In this document: positions 1 through 11,279 of the stretch, one piece after another
Numbering within the stretch: position 1 is the first letter of the stretch
Layout: every line of letters starts with the position of its first letter
The notes under the pieces: generated by a model
Seen by the model: the letters and a program-made list of their open reading frames with translations, nothing else
Databases searched by the model: none
Told to the model about the DNA's origin: nothing
Made by a program: the position numbers and the translations under genes
NCBI GenBank assembly: GCA_003290165.1
Contig: QNQO01001864.1
Coordinates: forward strand, 62,001 to 126,000
Origin: Berberis thunbergii
Taxonomy: Eukaryota; Streptophyta; Magnoliopsida; Ranunculales; Berberidaceae
Direction of reading: 5' to 3'
Length of the DNA: 64,000 bases

Positions 1-1413
1 GAAGGAAATCTTAAAATTTCTACATATTTCATTTAGTGTCACTGAGCCTCCTAAAGGGGTGGTAACACATAATGGTATAGCAAGTGGCAAAACTTTCAAC
101 ATTATTCGATTAACCAAACGTCGAGATATGAAAGAGTAGGATGCACCAGTATCAAATAACACCTTCATATTAGAGATAGGAAAATCAAAAGTACCTTGAA
201 CGTTTTCCTGATCTGGTAAGGTAGCAAATACACGCCTTTGAGTGGGTTGACTTTGCCTATTCTGGGGCGCGTTCCTTCCGTTACGGCAATCTCGCATTCG
301 ATGACCTGGTTTCCCACAAGTGTAGCAGATCAGTGTGCGCCCCCCTGATGCTGTTTGGGCAGTCTGATTCTGCTGATCCTGATAACCTTGTCTCTGGTTA
401 CCCTGACGATGGAATTGGTTTCCATTCTGTCTTTGATACTGATTACCATCCTCTTTCTGGGAATGGTCATACCCCTGCCTCTGAGACTGATTTCCACCCT
501 GACGGTGAAACTGGTTTCCTCCCTGCTGTTGGTTCTGGTATCCACCTTGAGGTTTCTGGTTCTGAAACTGTAGACCTCTTTGCCCTTGATCATAAGGACG
601 GAAACGGCTACGGTCACCACGAAAATCCCGCGACGCACCCTGATGACGAGTGTTTCCTGACACCTCGCCCAACTTCTGCTTGCCTTTCTCTCTACTCTCA
701 TGATACATCTTGTTCTGTTCCTCGTATTTCAATGCTAAATCCAAAACTCTATCAAAACTCTCTCTGTCAGCAGTGAGAAGAGCTCTCGACAGGTAGTGAT
801 GCAAACCCCCAATAAACTTGGCATTTTTCTTTTCTGGGGTGTCTACCAAATACGGAGCATAACGGGACAACTCGTTAAACTTCGTGACATACTGTTCCAC
901 CGTCATATTCCCAATCTGCTTCAACATATTAAACTCCACAGCCCATTGCGCCTTAACTGCATTAGGCACAAATCTATTCTCAAATCTATCCTTAAAGTCC
1001 TCCCATGTCATAACCGCAACATCAACGGAGGGTAGTAAAGCCTCCCACCAGTAACTAGCAGCACCATCCAAGTGATGTGCAGCTAACTCTTGTTTTTGGA
1101 CTTCAGTGAGTTGCATCCTCCTGAAAACGGTCTCACAGCTCTGAACCCAGACATCTGCATCTCTCGAATTTTCTCCGGTGAACCTCTTTCCACCCAAAGT
1201 CCCAAACTCCTTAACCCTTCTAGCAAAAGGGTTACCCTGACTGTTATTCTGTTGCAATCCCTGTAGCAACTGCATCATCATGGCCTGACTCAGCTGAATA
1301 GTATTATCACCATGGCCATTTCCATTTTCATTGCCACCCTCATTTGGAACGACGTTCCCACTACTTCCGCTTCCGTTCCCATTTGGGTTCTGATGAGTAT
1401 GTCTTCCGGCCAT
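1..1413 (-). CDS. gag-protease polyprotein, 5' part (471 codons, open to edge)
   Basis: Read from the ATG at 1413 (protein start MAGRHTHQNPNG), the frame stays open through 471 codons to position 1 without a stop, so only the amino-terminal part is present. In order there are an Asn/Gly-rich leader, a retrotransposon gag domain (core AASYWWEALLPS near residues 125-140), a long Gln/Gly/Arg-rich basic tract made of QGG-NQ type repeats, a CCHC zinc knuckle CYTCGKPGHRMRDC near residue 370, and the aspartic-protease active site in VLFDTGASYSFIS near residue 430. Gag packages element RNA and the protease matures the polyprotein. The homologous region of the copy at 21-22.5 kb is frameshifted, while this one is not. 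Confidence 0.85.
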   Translation of the reverse strand, partial: MAGRHTHQNPNGNGSGSSGNVVPNEGGNENGNGHGDNTIQLSQAMMMQLLQGLQQNNSQGNPFARRVKEFGTLGGKRFTGENSRDADVWVQSCETVFRRMQLTEVQKQELAAHHLDGAASYWWEALLPSVDVAVMTWEDFKDRFENRFVPNAVKAQWAVEFNMLKQIGNMTVEQYVTKFNELSRYAPYLVDTPEKKNAKFIGGLHHYLSRALLTADRESFDRVLDLALKYEEQNKMYHESREKGKQKLGEVSGNTRHQGASRDFRGDRSRFRPYDQGQRGLQFQNQKPQGGYQNQQQGGNQFHRQGGNQSQRQGYDHSQKEDGNQYQRQNGNQFHRQGNQRQGYQDQQNQTAQTASGGRTLICYTCGKPGHRMRDCRNGRNAPQNRQSQPTQRRVFATLPDQENVQGTFDFPISNMKVLFDTGASYSFISRRLVNRIMLKVLPLAIPLCVTTPLGGSVTLNEICRNFKISF

Positions 1414-1532
1414 ATCCTTCAATAAAAATGGAAAGGATTAGACACTCCATAAGATCCATAAAAACCTCTACAGCTTACCCATAACCACATTCCGAGGATC
1501 CCCTAGACTCTTCCTAGCCTAGGGTAAACTGT

Positions 1533-1544
1533 GCTCTGATACCA
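1533..1544 (-). other. Primer-binding site of chromovirus copy 1
   Basis: On the minus strand the sequence just downstream of the 5' LTR reads TGGTATCAGAGC, complementary to the 3' end of initiator methionine tRNA and the usual primer site of this lineage. A 3-nt spacer separates it from the LTR edge at 1548. Confidence 0.85.
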
Positions 1545-1547
1545 AAC

Positions 1548-4231
1548 TGTCACGCCCCGATTTTCGAGAAAAACGAAAATCCCAAAAATCCACGTAGGAT
1601 TATCCGTTTTCCAAAAAGTCGGGACATGAATTTTTCATTCACGAAAATAACAATTGGCATCCACAAGAAATAATAAATTTTTTGCACAATTTACCAAATA
1701 AAAGAAAAACACAACTGATCTAAAAGTCCATCAAGGGAAGAAAAATTTTAAAACTTGCAGAGCCAACGCTAACAAGTTCAACACTTTACGAATGTATCCC
1801 TCAACAAAATACTGAATAACTCCGAATTCAAATTACAAGAATTAAACTAACACCTACAAATAGAAAGATCTAATCTTTCGAACACGCGCAACTCCCAGCA
1901 ATGCTCGTCACGTATGGTACGATGTGCTCTAAGCCCGCCCGAGATTTCTGTATCCTGAAAATAAGCTAGTCGGCTACATTCCCGAAGGAATGCACCCAAT
2001 AAGCCAAAGCTCACTTGGGTCAGCAATAAAGCTGGTGTGAAATCTCTTTATTTCCCCCAAAATCAATAAAATCGCACGTGATAACCATCAAGCTAAATAC
2101 AAACAATAAACCATCACACCAATAGGTAGTTCCTCAATGAGGCAAGGGTGTGATGCAAGAAAACACGGTTCCAAGAATTTAGTTCCTCAACGAGGCAATC
2201 ATATAATCATTCTAATATGTAAATATACATTTACCTATACTTACCCTATGGGAGTCGACTATGGCAAGTCGGACCTGCAGAAATATTAGTGGACTTGCCA
2301 TCCTGCATAAAAAGGATTAGAAACAATGCCACGTCATTTATTCTTTTTATTTGAATTAGGTTCATCTTTTTAACGGATTGATCACTTAGACGATACCACA
2401 TTCGCACCACCTCCGTGCCGAACATACATGCCCGTATGCCTCTCTCATATAAAGGAGGACTACTCCGTCATCCATGCTTAAGTGGGGACATCACATACAG
2501 GCATGCATCGCGGATACCCCTAACTATATGAGTACCAAAAGCCACCATTGGGCTATCAATGCGCATAAACTCACGTCACATTTTTGACGGATAAAATATC
2601 AAAGCCTATTTTAGGCATACAAACTCACCACATTTCCGCAAGACTAACCCGAAGGTTATTTTAGTTTCTCTAGTAAGAAATGGGTGCCCCAACTCCGCAA
2701 GACGACCCACTGGTCATTTAGTTTCTCTAGTAAGAGAGGGGAAATCATAAACAAAAGAGATGTGGTAATTCTAAGTGATACAAGCCCAAGTGGTTTATAT
2801 TTTTAGAAATCAAAGCTTACCAATATCATTTATTTTTCATAATTCAGAATTCTTCCACAATGACATTTTGTCATACATAAATGGAATCACCATCTATCCA
2901 CCCACATTTTTTGGGAAAACATAGCATATACGTCAATCATGCTTTATAACAACATGACAATCACGTGACATTCTTATATATAAATACTAAGTGTCAGGTT
3001 CATCATAGATCAGCTTATTCCTAAAAGGAAAATAAAGCTTTATCCTGTACGCAGTTCTATACTTCTGATAAAGCATTCATTATGTAAATCAAGTAAGCAC
3101 AAGTTCATACAACCCAGTAAAAGTTCTCTATTAGCAACAAGCACGTACTGTTAGAAACCAAGTATGTCGAACAATATATTGCTAGATGACATCGTTTACT
3201 TGCTGGTGAAGACTATATTTATTATGTGCAGAGGGGCTTTTGGTTTTCCATAAATTAACTAGTGCAGGTCATCTGTACTTACATCCAGCAAGTGAGGATT
3301 GACTTGTACACTGACCTGGATTTGCTCTTTTAAGTCTTGGGGTCATGGTTTCGTGCGTTGTGTTCAATCATGCAAATACTTTCTCAAATAAATCTAAAGA
3401 TCAATAATCTGTTACAATTTAGTTTGGCAAGAATGGATATTTTTGTGGGCCAGCTGTTACAAAAGCTGTATTCTTCTAATGGCATTTCTAGATTTTATCT
3501 CAGGTACCACTCACTATTGGCTAAGCTAATACCATGAGTCAAGATTGCTAGATATAGTTGTAATCTCGAAATCAATGCATGCCAGAGGTTCATCAGATTC
3601 ATCAATGTATGAAATCTCGAAATCAAATAAATACCGAAATTACCAAAACAATTAAGGCATGTCAGATTCATCATATACAAATGACAATTACCCAAAAGAT
3701 ACATCTCCTGACCCCCTTTTGAAAGTAAAAACCAATGAAAAATCCCAATTTTTGTGTCACATCAATCACACACTCCCAACCCCTTTGTACACATAAAAAT
3801 CAACAAGTCAAAAGAAAACGTATTCCCATAGTAAAAGTTAAAGGAAACCTCTCTTTCCCATCATTCCCATCATTCAGGTACACCCATCCCGTCATAAAGA
3901 AAACCCATCATTTGCTACACAATTCCATGCTTAAGCACATTATGACACAAAAGAAAAAAACGAAAAACGAGGGAATAAATAATAGAGACTCACCTCTTTC
4001 TTCCTCCCTTTCTTCTTCTCCTTTCTCCCTTCTGTCTTTTTTTTTTGTTAGCGGCGAGAGAGTAATTAGAATAACCTAACCCTATTTATTCCTACCAATT
4101 AGGGCTTTGCCCCGAGGTTAGGAACACCCCACTTTCTACTTGATGCCACCGCATATTAAATAAAATTAAAATTAAACAAATACATAATTAATTAATTAAA
4201 AAGTATTATATATTAAATTAGGGTCGTTACA
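1548..4231 (-). repeat. 5' LTR of chromovirus copy 1 (2684 bp)
   Basis: The boundaries are TG...CA type: TGTCACGCCCC at 1548 and GTCGTTACA ending at 4231. The LTR shares long colinear stretches with the LTRs at 15781-17913 and 22693-25041, including the blocks around AACGGATTGATCACTTAGAC and the paired 'GCAAGA...AACCCG...GGTTATTTAGTTTCTCTA' motifs. It is 335-550 bp longer than those copies because of lineage-specific stretches between about 2940 and 4080. Confidence 0.85.
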
Positions 4232-4636
4232 CCGCGTGTATGATCGTGAAGATAGTCTTATTTGATGTATAATCAAAAAACACACACACCCACAATTTTT
4301 AGGGACTTTGTGCTGTGAAAGCACAGGTGATGTGATGAAGATGATTCGGTAGGAGGTGACAGAGAATTTCGTATAGGGGCGGTGAAAGTTTTTTAATTCA
4401 TGGGAGACTGCCTCAACCCTCCTCGGCACGTGCATCTGGGCGGGTCTCTGGCGCGTGCGCTTCATTTGGAGGCAAATTTTTCATTTTCGGCTCCAAACAA
4501 GAAACAAGAGAAAGAGGGAGAAACCAGAGAAACCCAGATCTCGTGTTGGAGGCAAAGATCTTAAATCTCATTTTTTTGGTTTTCTTTCTCATTTTCGCTC
4601 TAAAAAAGAAGCTCCAAAGCAGAAATCAAAGAAGTC

Positions 4637-4736
4637 ATGGCTATTTTGAGGAACTCTGCTTCTTCTTCCCCTACAACTGCTTGTCCTTCTTGCATCTGTG
4701 ACTGTTCTGCGCAACCCCTTCACTCCATTCCTCAAG
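4637..4736 (+). pseudogene. First-exon fragment, left arm of inverted duplication
   Basis: An ATG at 4637 opens 33 codons rich in Ser and Cys (start MAILRNSASSSP, then a CPSCICDC cluster) and ends with one extra base before a canonical donor AG|GTAAGC at 4736/4737. A purine-rich leader precedes it and intron-like sequence follows to the centre of the hairpin, with no second exon. The Ser-rich start would suit a plastid transit peptide, but that is inference. I do not recognise the parent gene. The fragment cannot encode a complete protein alone. Confidence 0.6.
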
Positions 4737-5463
4737 GTAAGCTGCCCCTCTTGTCAAAATTGGATTTTTATGGCTAGATCTGTAGGTGATTGGGGAAGTA
4801 GATCTGTTTGAATAAATGAACCCCTTTGATGATCTGATGGGTGGGATTTTTGTTTGTTGTTTAAATTTGGTGTCTTGAGTTCTAATAGTATGGGTCTTAA
4901 ATTTGTGTTGAGAGTTGGGAGATTGAAAAAATTGGGTGTTGCATTTGGTATGATTGAAATATTGCATTCTATGAACTTGTTCACTTATTTTTGTTTGAAA
5001 AAATGTGTTCATTTTAACTACTACCGACATTTTTATGACTGGGGTTTTACTAAGTATAGAAAATACACTACATTTCACAATTTTGATTATTGAGCTTCGA
5101 CATATGTAAATAATCAAAATTGTGAAATGTAGTGTATTTTCTATACTTAGTAAAACCCCAGTCATAAAAATGTCGGTAGTAGTTAAAATGAACACATTTT
5201 TTCAAAAACAAATAAGTGAACAAGTTCATAGAATGCAATATTTCAATCATACCAAATGCAACGCCCAATTTTTTCAATCTCCCAACTCTCAACACAAATT
5301 TAAGACCCATACTGTTAGAACTGAAGACACCAAATTTAAGCAACAAACAAAAATCCCACCCATCAGATCATCAAAAGGGTCCATTTATTCAAACAGATCT
5401 ACTTCCCCAATCACCTACAGATCTAGCCATAAAAATCCAATCTTGACAAGATGGGCAGCTTAC

Positions 5464-5563
5464 CTTAAGGAATGGAGAGAAGGGGTTGCGGAGAACAGTC
5501 ACAGATGCAAGGAGGACAAGCAATTGTAGGGGAAGATGAGGCATAGTTCCTCAAAACAACCAT
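5464..5563 (-). pseudogene. First-exon fragment, right arm (mirror copy)
   Basis: This is the reverse-strand counterpart of the exon at 4637-4736, with the same length (100 nt) and the same donor. It starts ATG-GTT-GTT where the other arm has ATG-GCT-ATT. Several substitutions change the protein, and the last full codon before the donor has become TAA. So this arm is the more decayed coding copy while still pairing with the other arm at RNA level. Confidence 0.6.
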
Positions 5564-5967
5564 GGCTTATTTGGTTTCTACTTTGGAGCCAAAAATGAGA
5601 ATGGAAACCAAAAAATGAGATTTTAGATCTTTGCCTCCAACACGAAATCTGGGTTTCTCCATCTTTTTCTGGTTTCTTGTTTGGAGCCGAAAATGAAAAA
5701 TGAAAAATGAAATTTGATGATTTCATTTCTTTGCCTCCAAATGAGACGCACGTGCTCAGGAGGGTCGAGGCAGTCTCCCAGGCTGTGTAGAATTTCTGTT
5801 TTTAATTTCGACAGGGTATTACGGGGGAATAAAAATGCGATATGACAAACCTGCTTCACTGTAACTTTTTTCAATTTTCTTTATTAAAGAGATCGAAAAC
5901 CTGTTTCGCTCCCTCCATCGCTCCCTAGAAGGGCTCGAAAGAGATAACAATTTCACTGTCATGATTC

Positions 5968-6158
5968 TAGGGGGCCAGGCCCAGAGTGCGAGGCCCGTCC
6001 ACCACCTTTCATCATCCTCGAGATGCTACTAGCCATGCTCAAAGCATGAAACCCACCAACCACCATCCATTGTTCTCGAGATGCGCTCATAAGCAGCATC
6101 TGCTCATAAGCAGCATCTCGAGGATGATGAATGGTGGTGGACGAGCCTTGCCCCCTAG
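5968..6158. repeat. Small hairpin repeat (MITE-like)
   Basis: The left arm 5968-6027 (GGGGCCAGGC...CCTCGAGATGCT) is the imperfect reverse complement of 6112-6158 (AGCATCTCGAGGATGATG...GCCTTGCCCCC). Between the arms a 16-nt direct repeat CTCATAAGCAGCATCT occurs twice. Both sides are flanked by CCTAGAAGGGCTC (about 5923 and 6154). The same 12-mer in reverse (GAGCCCTTCTAG) recurs at 52074-52085, so this may belong to a dispersed family. Confidence 0.55.
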
Positions 6159-6739
6159 AAGGGCTCTTTCACTATAGTTGAACAAGGTATGCAATTAAAA
6201 TGGAAAATTTTGTTTAGACCCTTATTGTCCATATGAGTCAATAAATATATATATACGAAATGAAATTTGCAAGTCATTTAACAATTTTCAAGTTCGAGTA
6301 GATTTTTATCAATTAAAGTCTAATATTATGACTCTAATTAGTACACTGTAATCATGGGTTTCTTAAGTCAACAAGTAATTACTCAAATGCTTATAATTTC
6401 ATGACAAAAAAAAAAGAAGGTTGGTTATTATTATTCATTCTAGAAACTTCAGTCATGTCACCCCTATTTACTGAAAATTGATAATTTTTATTATTTTAAA
6501 AAATGTTTTGACGTAGTCAACTCTATGGGATTTTCTCATCATTTTTTGAAAATTTTATATTACCTTTATGAAACCAGGTACGTGCCAGCGGGGTACCACT
6601 AAAGAGAGACGTGTTCGTGTCAATTTCAATATAATCAAACTCGGAAAGTTTTTAGACAATGAAAATATGATTATCCTTTTTAAGACACTCACTGTTTCAA
6701 ACAGAGTTTTGGGGCAGCCTCCTTGAATCAAATTTTCTG

Positions 6740-8520
6740 TTAGATGGAATGTATAGACCTTGACCATGGACATGGTGGGCCGGATCTTATCAATTATCAT
6801 GTGGCATTCCGGTTCCCTTGTTACCACAATTTGTATTTGCATTTTGTGATTGATTGTAATTTTCAATATTGTGATTCATTGTGATTTTGTTTTCGTTGTT
6901 TACCCTATCCCCTTTTTTCTTTACACAATGATAATTGATTACAATGTAATATTTTCTTTTTCCATTTTTCTTTCCGTAATTTCAGGAAAAAAACAAATTT
7001 CTTTTACAAACTTTCGTGAAAACACAGTCCTTGGTCTTAATCGAATGGTACCACTAGGTAATGGGTTCAAACTCAGCTTGTGACATCTTTATGAGTTCTG
7101 GGATCCTATAAAAACCCTGCTTGCTTTAAAAAAAAAAAAAAAAAAAAGAATTCTATCTCAGATGAAATTGAAGGTTTGTTGAAGAAATAGACCAGATCAT
7201 GTAGGTGGGCCAAATTATAGTCTTTTAGGTGATTCCTCGTGAAATCAAATTTTAATGTCAGGATGGAAATTATAGACCTTGAACATGGAGATGATGGGCC
7301 GGATCTTATCAATTCTGAGTCCAATCAAAGGACCAGAAATACTAGTACATCATTCAACAGCAGGGCGCGCGTCGTGATTATTACTGTGACAATCGTGTGG
7401 CATCCTGGTCCCCCTTTCTTTCTACTGTTTGTATTTAAATTTTTTGATCAAAAATGCTAGAAGCCGGTTTTTGTAATCATCTTTTTCAATCAGAGTGACG
7501 TGGCGTGATCTTGAAAGAATGATGAAATTCCAAAAATGTTTATGTATATCTTGAGGTTGTAAAAACCTCGTCTAACGATGCCACATCATTCTGGTTGCAA
7601 AATTTGGTTCATTAGCCTCACTCGTTTGTGATTAATTACAATATAATTTTCAACATTGTGATTTCGTTTACATTGTTTTACCTAAACCTCTTTTTTTTTC
7701 TTTACACAATTGTGATTGATTACAATGTAAAAATTTCTTTGTCCTTTTTTCTTTTAGTAATTTAAAAAAAACTAAAATTTTGAACAAATTTTGCAAAAAC
7801 ACAATCCTTTGTCTGAATCGAACTCTATCTCATTTGGAATTGAAGGTTTATTGAAGAAATAGACCGGACCATGAAGGTGGGCTAAATCTTATCAATTTGA
7901 TTCTAATCATCATACAAGGTCCACACTAAGTCACAATTCCTTGATTGGCCTAAACCCATTACACAATTGTGATTGATTACAGTGTAATTTTTTTTTGGTC
8001 ATTTTTCTTTCATAATTTCAAAAAACGAAAATTTGTCAATTAAAATACAATCCTTAGTCTTAATCAAATTCTATCTCCGTTGGAATTGAAGATTTGTTGA
8101 AGAAATAGACCAGACCATGAAGGTGGGCCAAATCTTGTCAATTTGATTCTAATAATCGTACGATCGAGGCCACACTAAGTTACAATTTGTTGAATAAAAT
8201 GGGTCAACATCCCAATTTTGAAAAAAAAGTCAGAATTTGTTGATTGGCCTCAACCCCCTTTTTTCCCTACACAATTGTGATTGATTACAGTGTAATATTT
8301 TCTTTCGTAATTTTTCTTTTCTTAATTTAAAATAAAAAAAGAAAATTTCGACAAAATTTTGCGAAAACACAATTCTAGGTCTGAATCAAACTCTTGTCTC
8401 ATTTGGAATTGAAGGTTTGTTGAAGAAATAGGCCATACCATGGAGGTCTGCCAAATCTTATCAATTTGATTCCAAATTCCAATCATATCTCGTACGAGGT
8501 CCACATTAAGTCACAATTCG
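6740..8520 (+). repeat. Degenerate tandem repeat array, about 250-320 bp unit
   Basis: Two modules recur in the same order. Module B, around ACACAATTGTGATTGATTAC followed by a T-rich tract and AAAACACAATCCT, occurs near 6923, 7703, 7960 and 8268. Module A, around TTGAAGAAATAGACC and GGTGGGCCAAATCTTATCAA, occurs near 7170, 7843, 8090 and 8410. Partial copies of module A lie at 6757 and 7270. Spacing varies through indels, including a poly(A) run at 7129. I see no coding capacity and do not recognise the family. The flanking stretch 6180-6739 holds nothing else I can support. Confidence 0.6.
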
Positions 8521-11279
8521 TTGACTGGTTGATGGGCTTTGATCGGCTGATTTTCTTGTGGATTTTAGGTGCCATTCACGTGGGCTTCCAGGTCCGCTGA
8601 TCCACCAGTCTTCTTCGGTCGGTTCCTTTCCAACTTTAGAATTTGGTTTTAGATATCTAAGATTTTTTCCTATTTTTAGTGCTGAAAATGAAAGAACTTT
8701 TTAATTTTGGACATATCTTACCTACTTTTGTAACGAAAATTGAGTGGATGAACAGTGCCCGTCGCTGATGAGCAACTTCTGTTTTCCAAAAATGTCCTTT
8801 CATAAATTTGAAATTTCATTTTTATCTAGTTTAAATGAAGGTAAATAACACGACCGCAGGGAGTGCTTTATGAAGTATAATCAAGGATCTAGAGACCACC
8901 ATATGAACAAAACACATTTTTCCTCACACTTTATTGTGCTATGAGACCCACTAACTCTCTCCTCTATCTCTTCCTTTCCCATATGCATGAAGAAGCAAAA
9001 AAAAAAAAAAAAAAAAAAAAAAATCAAAATGATAAACTTCAATAATCTTTTGTTTGAAATATGCTATTGCTACTTTTTTATAATTAAATTATATCATTGA
9101 TTCATTTAAATTATAATTAAATTTTACTAAATATATTGGCTACAAAAAGATTTGTAACCACTGTATAATTTGTGCAAGGAGGCCATGCCTATGACTAAAT
9201 TCACAATTTTTTTTTAGAAATACAAATTTGTAACATCATCAATTTTTGAAATCTTTCGCTGAATTTTCTAAAATTTTAAATAAATAAATACTAAATATTC
9301 GTGCACATAAAGCACGTGTACATACTAGTGCCCTAGCACCAATCATCTCTTCATGCCCCTGAAATAGTGAAATGGAAAATGGTCCCCTAATATTTAAGAT
9401 CAGATTGTAAGGTTTGTGGTTGAAGTGATTTCTTCAAATAAGTCAACATCATCTCTGCAGGCCTTGTCACTAAGATATCAAATTGCCTTTGTCTTGCTAA
9501 GCCACTGTTTCTACTATAAATAAAAGTTTAAACCCCCCACACAATCCACACGAAAAAGTGGGGGAAAAAAGGGTTATATATTCTGATCAGAGCCTGTGTT
9601 CATTTTGAGTAGCCATTTCTGATGCACTCATTCATCCCACTTGCTTGTTCAAACAACAACAATGAAGAAGATGAAGAAGAATCAGTACGTGTATATATGC
9701 TTTATGCTATAGTACGTAGTTTATGGACTCTAGATTTTCTTTCAAATGTATAATTTATTTCATGTTTTAAGTAGGTAATAACTTGATCCTTAGTGAAGGT
9801 TTAGAACCATTCTTGAGTCAAGTAAGATTGGCTCGTATAGGGAGTTGTTTGAGTCCTAGGTCGAACCAAGTAAGATTGGTTTGTATATAGAGTTGCTTGA
9901 GTCCTAGGTTGAACGTTTAATGACTTTAGACCTTGGAATAAAAAGCCTAACGCCCCAAGCAAACCATTAAATTTATTCTACAGCTTTGATCTTCAAGAAA
10001 TTATTCCAGATTTCAGAAATGCAAATTGAAAAAGATATGACATTCCATTCAGGTTGTTGCTGTTGCGATGATTACCATTTACCACTACTACATCTAGCAC
10101 TGTACTAATCCTCTGATTATAATATTTCTTGCAGGCAATTTATCGATGGATAGGAGCCATCAACAGTAAAATTATCACCATTTGGAACACTCATTTGAGC
10201 AAGATAATATGAGCAAGGCTGGTCGTGAAAGGAGGATGAGGTTTGTTGGTCACATAGCCACATCCTCGGACTTTTACTTTGAATAGAAACCAGTTTGTTG
10301 CATTTCACATGTCATTAACATTTTCATTTTTCTTATGGTCATCCATAAACTTTATTGTAAAAATATCGAAAAAAGTGTATTTTCAAAGAACTGAATTCAA
10401 TCCTTTGTAATCCTGGTCGTAATTTATACTTGGCAACTCTTTTGAACTACATAATTCTGTCCAAGTACAAAGCGTGTTTCATGTGCAAAATGATAAATGA
10501 AGTACTGGTTGAGTTGGGTTTAGGTGGTGACGATTTTCTTCATAGTTTTGGCCAGGTTTTGTTGAAAGATGAATGGACAGGAGAAGAAAATAAGTAAAAG
10601 CCGTAGAGGACAATTCAATTTTCATTATATAGCAAGTCATTAAATCCATTAGAAGGATCCATAAACCCTTAACCCTATAGTATATATGCTAAAAATGGCT
10701 GAAGTTAAAAGAAACAATTTTGAGTTTGGAAGAGAATAGGGTTCCACATACTCTCGCATGTTTCTTTGTTTGTATGTTTGGAAAACTCAACAGGATTGTA
10801 GGACCCCCAAACCCTAATTGATAATAAATAACACCAGAAAATTAAATTCTCATATATTCTTTCCCTTGAGCATCTTGGACACTCTCTCATGTTGTTCAGT
10901 ACAAGGCCTGATGCCACACCTTTAGAATTTTTGTGAGATGAGGTGAAAAAGATTTTGTCCATGAAAAAGGTGGTTCCCGGCCTCTCAAATTTTTGTTTCA
11001 AATTTTTTTTATTTTTATTTTTATTATTACATTTAATGTACAACATGAAATGAGATGATTATGGTTGCCCTAAAGCTGTGGTGTGGTTCAATTAAAAAAA
11101 TCAGCCCTAACTTAACTTGAAGGAACACAATCTGGTCAACTCTATTATGGATAAGTAGGGTTGTCAATGGATTAGGCTTTATGACTAATGAGGAAGTAGT
11201 ATCCTCTCTCACAACGAACCCTCCTTCAACTTTGTGACTTTCTAGTATATTTGTTGCATTCTATTGTGGCATTAACAAT
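8521..11279. other. Gene-poor stretch, no supported gene
   Basis: AT-rich sequence with a poly(A) run at 9001-9022, a TATA-like CTATAAATAAA at 9514, and a 48-bp period duplication at 9820-9910. An ATG 140 nt after the TATA-like motif opens only a 16-codon frame with Lys-rich start (MKKMKKNQ). Minus-strand frames at 10117-10308 and 10705-11046 show no family motif. The stretch could include decayed exons or promoter, but nothing supports a specific call. Confidence 0.4.
9820..9910 (+). repeat. Two-copy tandem repeat, period about 48 bp
   Basis: AAGTAAGATTGGCTCGTATA...TGAGTCCTAGGT at 9820-9862 is followed by AAGTAAGATTGGTTTGTATA...TGAGTCCTAGGT at 9869-9910. Confidence 0.7.

Larger units (their letters stand above)
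1..4231 (-). mobile_element. Ty3/gypsy chromovirus copy 1, 5' part only
   Basis: The plus strand reads gag-protease (reverse), primer-binding site (reverse), then one long terminal repeat, so the element runs on the minus strand and continues beyond the left edge of the window. The LTR starts TGTCACGCCCCGA and ends GGGTCGTTACA. In element sense it opens TGTAACGACCC and closes GGGGCGTGACA, as plant chromoviruses do. The same family forms a complete copy at 15781-25041. The open gag frame, against the broken one in copy 2, suggests this insertion is younger. The 3' half and other LTR are outside the window, so no TSD can be checked; CCGCG follows the LTR. Confidence 0.88.
4401..5780. repeat. 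Large inverted duplication of a gene fragment (hairpin)
   Basis: Arms at 4401-5091 and 5109-5780 are reverse complements with scattered mismatches and small indels. They are separated by only 17 nt (5092-5108). The inner edge pairs TTTTGATTATT with AATAATCAAAA; the outer edge pairs TGGGAGACTG with CAGTCTCCCA. Each arm carries the same gene-like order: UTR-like leader, ATG exon of 100 nt, GT donor and about 350 nt of intron-like sequence. No TIR-type terminus or obvious TSD marks it as a transposon. The mismatches between arms argue against an assembly artefact. A transcript across it would fold into a hairpin with arms of about 670-690 bp. Confidence 0.9.

Noticed and set aside
333..776. Plus-strand and alternative minus-strand frames of 72-147 codons
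   Set aside because: Shadows of the true gag frame (1-1413 minus), produced by its repetitive Gln/Gly-rich codons. The same shadows recur at 21485-21877.
4671..5529. Overlapping mirror-image open frames on both strands (about 70-170 codons) near the hairpin centre
   Set aside because: They are the same intron-like sequence read from each arm of the inverted duplication. Their similarity comes from the palindrome, not from conserved coding.
10117..10308. 63-codon minus-strand frame near a TATA-like promoter
   Set aside because: Wrong strand for the TATA-like motif at 9514, no known motif, and length near chance expectation for this composition.
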